23,387 bases of DNA from a virus. Positions 23,152 to 23,387 of the stretch are shown piece by piece. The notes beneath the pieces were generated by a model. The model was not told the DNA's origin. It saw only the letters and a list, made by a program, of their open reading frames with translations, and searched no databases. The stretch lies in IMG/VR virus record IMGVR_UViG_3300025874_000101, positions 1 to 23,387 of that record, one strand, 5' to 3'. The number at the start of each line of letters is the position of its first letter. The first letter of the stretch is position 1. The position numbers were made by a program, and so were the translations under genes.

Positions 23152-23387
23152 AATAGTGTTTTCGTATACATTATATACTTACATGTTATACCTAAATTTT
23201 ACAATACCCGTAAATGCGACGATAGCCTCTTATTAATATATATAACTAGCTAATGTCACACTGGGCTGAAATAAAAAAACGTTGCAAATAGAGAGCAATG
23301 GGGTTGCACCTTTACATTACCTCAACATTTCTATAGGAAAACGCGTTTCAATTTTAGGGGCCCCCAGCCTTTTTTTCGGCTTCGGCG
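23152..23387. other. 236-bp gene-free region upstream of the fibre operon
   Basis: No frame of useful length is seen on either strand. It is A/T-rich near the gene (repeated TATA steps around 23160-23260) and would be expected to hold the promoter of the fibre block, but no consensus was recognised. At the far right the composition changes to a GGGGCCCC palindrome (23357-23364), followed by AGCC-T7C-GGCT, which can form a 4-bp hairpin, and a C/G-rich TCGGCTTCGGCG end. This could be a terminator of an upstream block, a boundary of an assembly contig, or the end of another gene. Confidence 0.5.

Noticed and set aside
1-23387. tRNA genes, CRISPR arrays, insertion sequences, integrase
   Set aside because: No cloverleaf, regularly spaced repeat-spacer array, transposase or integrase motif was seen by reading. 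The tandem repeats found are coding fibre repeats.

Overview
This window is the structural half of a tailed-phage genome. Every gene that can be supported lies on the minus strand, so transcription runs from high to low coordinates. DNA is AT-rich (about one third G+C by eye). Genes are packed with TAATG or ATGA stop-start overlaps, and there is no integrase, ribosomal RNA, tRNA or CRISPR array. Start codons are preceded by A/T-rich leaders (for example repeated ATTTA-type pentamers seen on the plus strand) rather than Shine-Dalgarno sequences. With the style of the fibre and small virion proteins, this suggests a marine phage of a Bacteroidota (flavobacterial) host. The host call is inference, not something the sequence proves.

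Layout in transcription order. At the right edge lies 236 bp with no gene, then a small basic Cys protein, a tail/receptor protein, two large fibre proteins (the second with an S74 self-cleaving chaperone end) and two small fibre-associated proteins (23151 down to 16431). Next comes a chaperonin cassette, groEL then groES, led by a hairpin and A/T-rich leader, and then a winged-helix-like protein (16348 to 14108). A run of very small proteins follows (14124 to 12244), including a 48-residue membrane protein, a small HExxH metallopeptidase-like protein and a spike-base-like protein. Within this run sits an approximately 125-nt candidate structured RNA (12969-13093). Then come the second S74 fibre with YadA-head-like repeats, a small unknown protein, a 3-TM holin, a coiled-coil protein and a small unknown. 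The module ends with a tandem GroES-like protein, a possible small terminase, TerL, portal, scaffold and the major capsid protein, which runs off the left edge.

How it fits together: TerL and portal package DNA into a head made of the capsid protein on the acidic scaffold. Fibres fold as trimers with the help of their S74 domains and carry host recognition. The holin is the only lysis gene seen. The most striking theme is protein folding: the phage carries a GroEL, a conventional GroES downstream of it (reverse of the usual order), and a second protein that reads as two GroES-type folds in tandem beside the packaging and capsid genes. My leading hypothesis is a phage-owned folding machine with two co-chaperonin types, perhaps serving the capsid protein as T4 gp31 does. 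The structured RNA, a leader motif shared by groEL and the coiled-coil gene, and a G+C hump inside terL are the other signals worth following.
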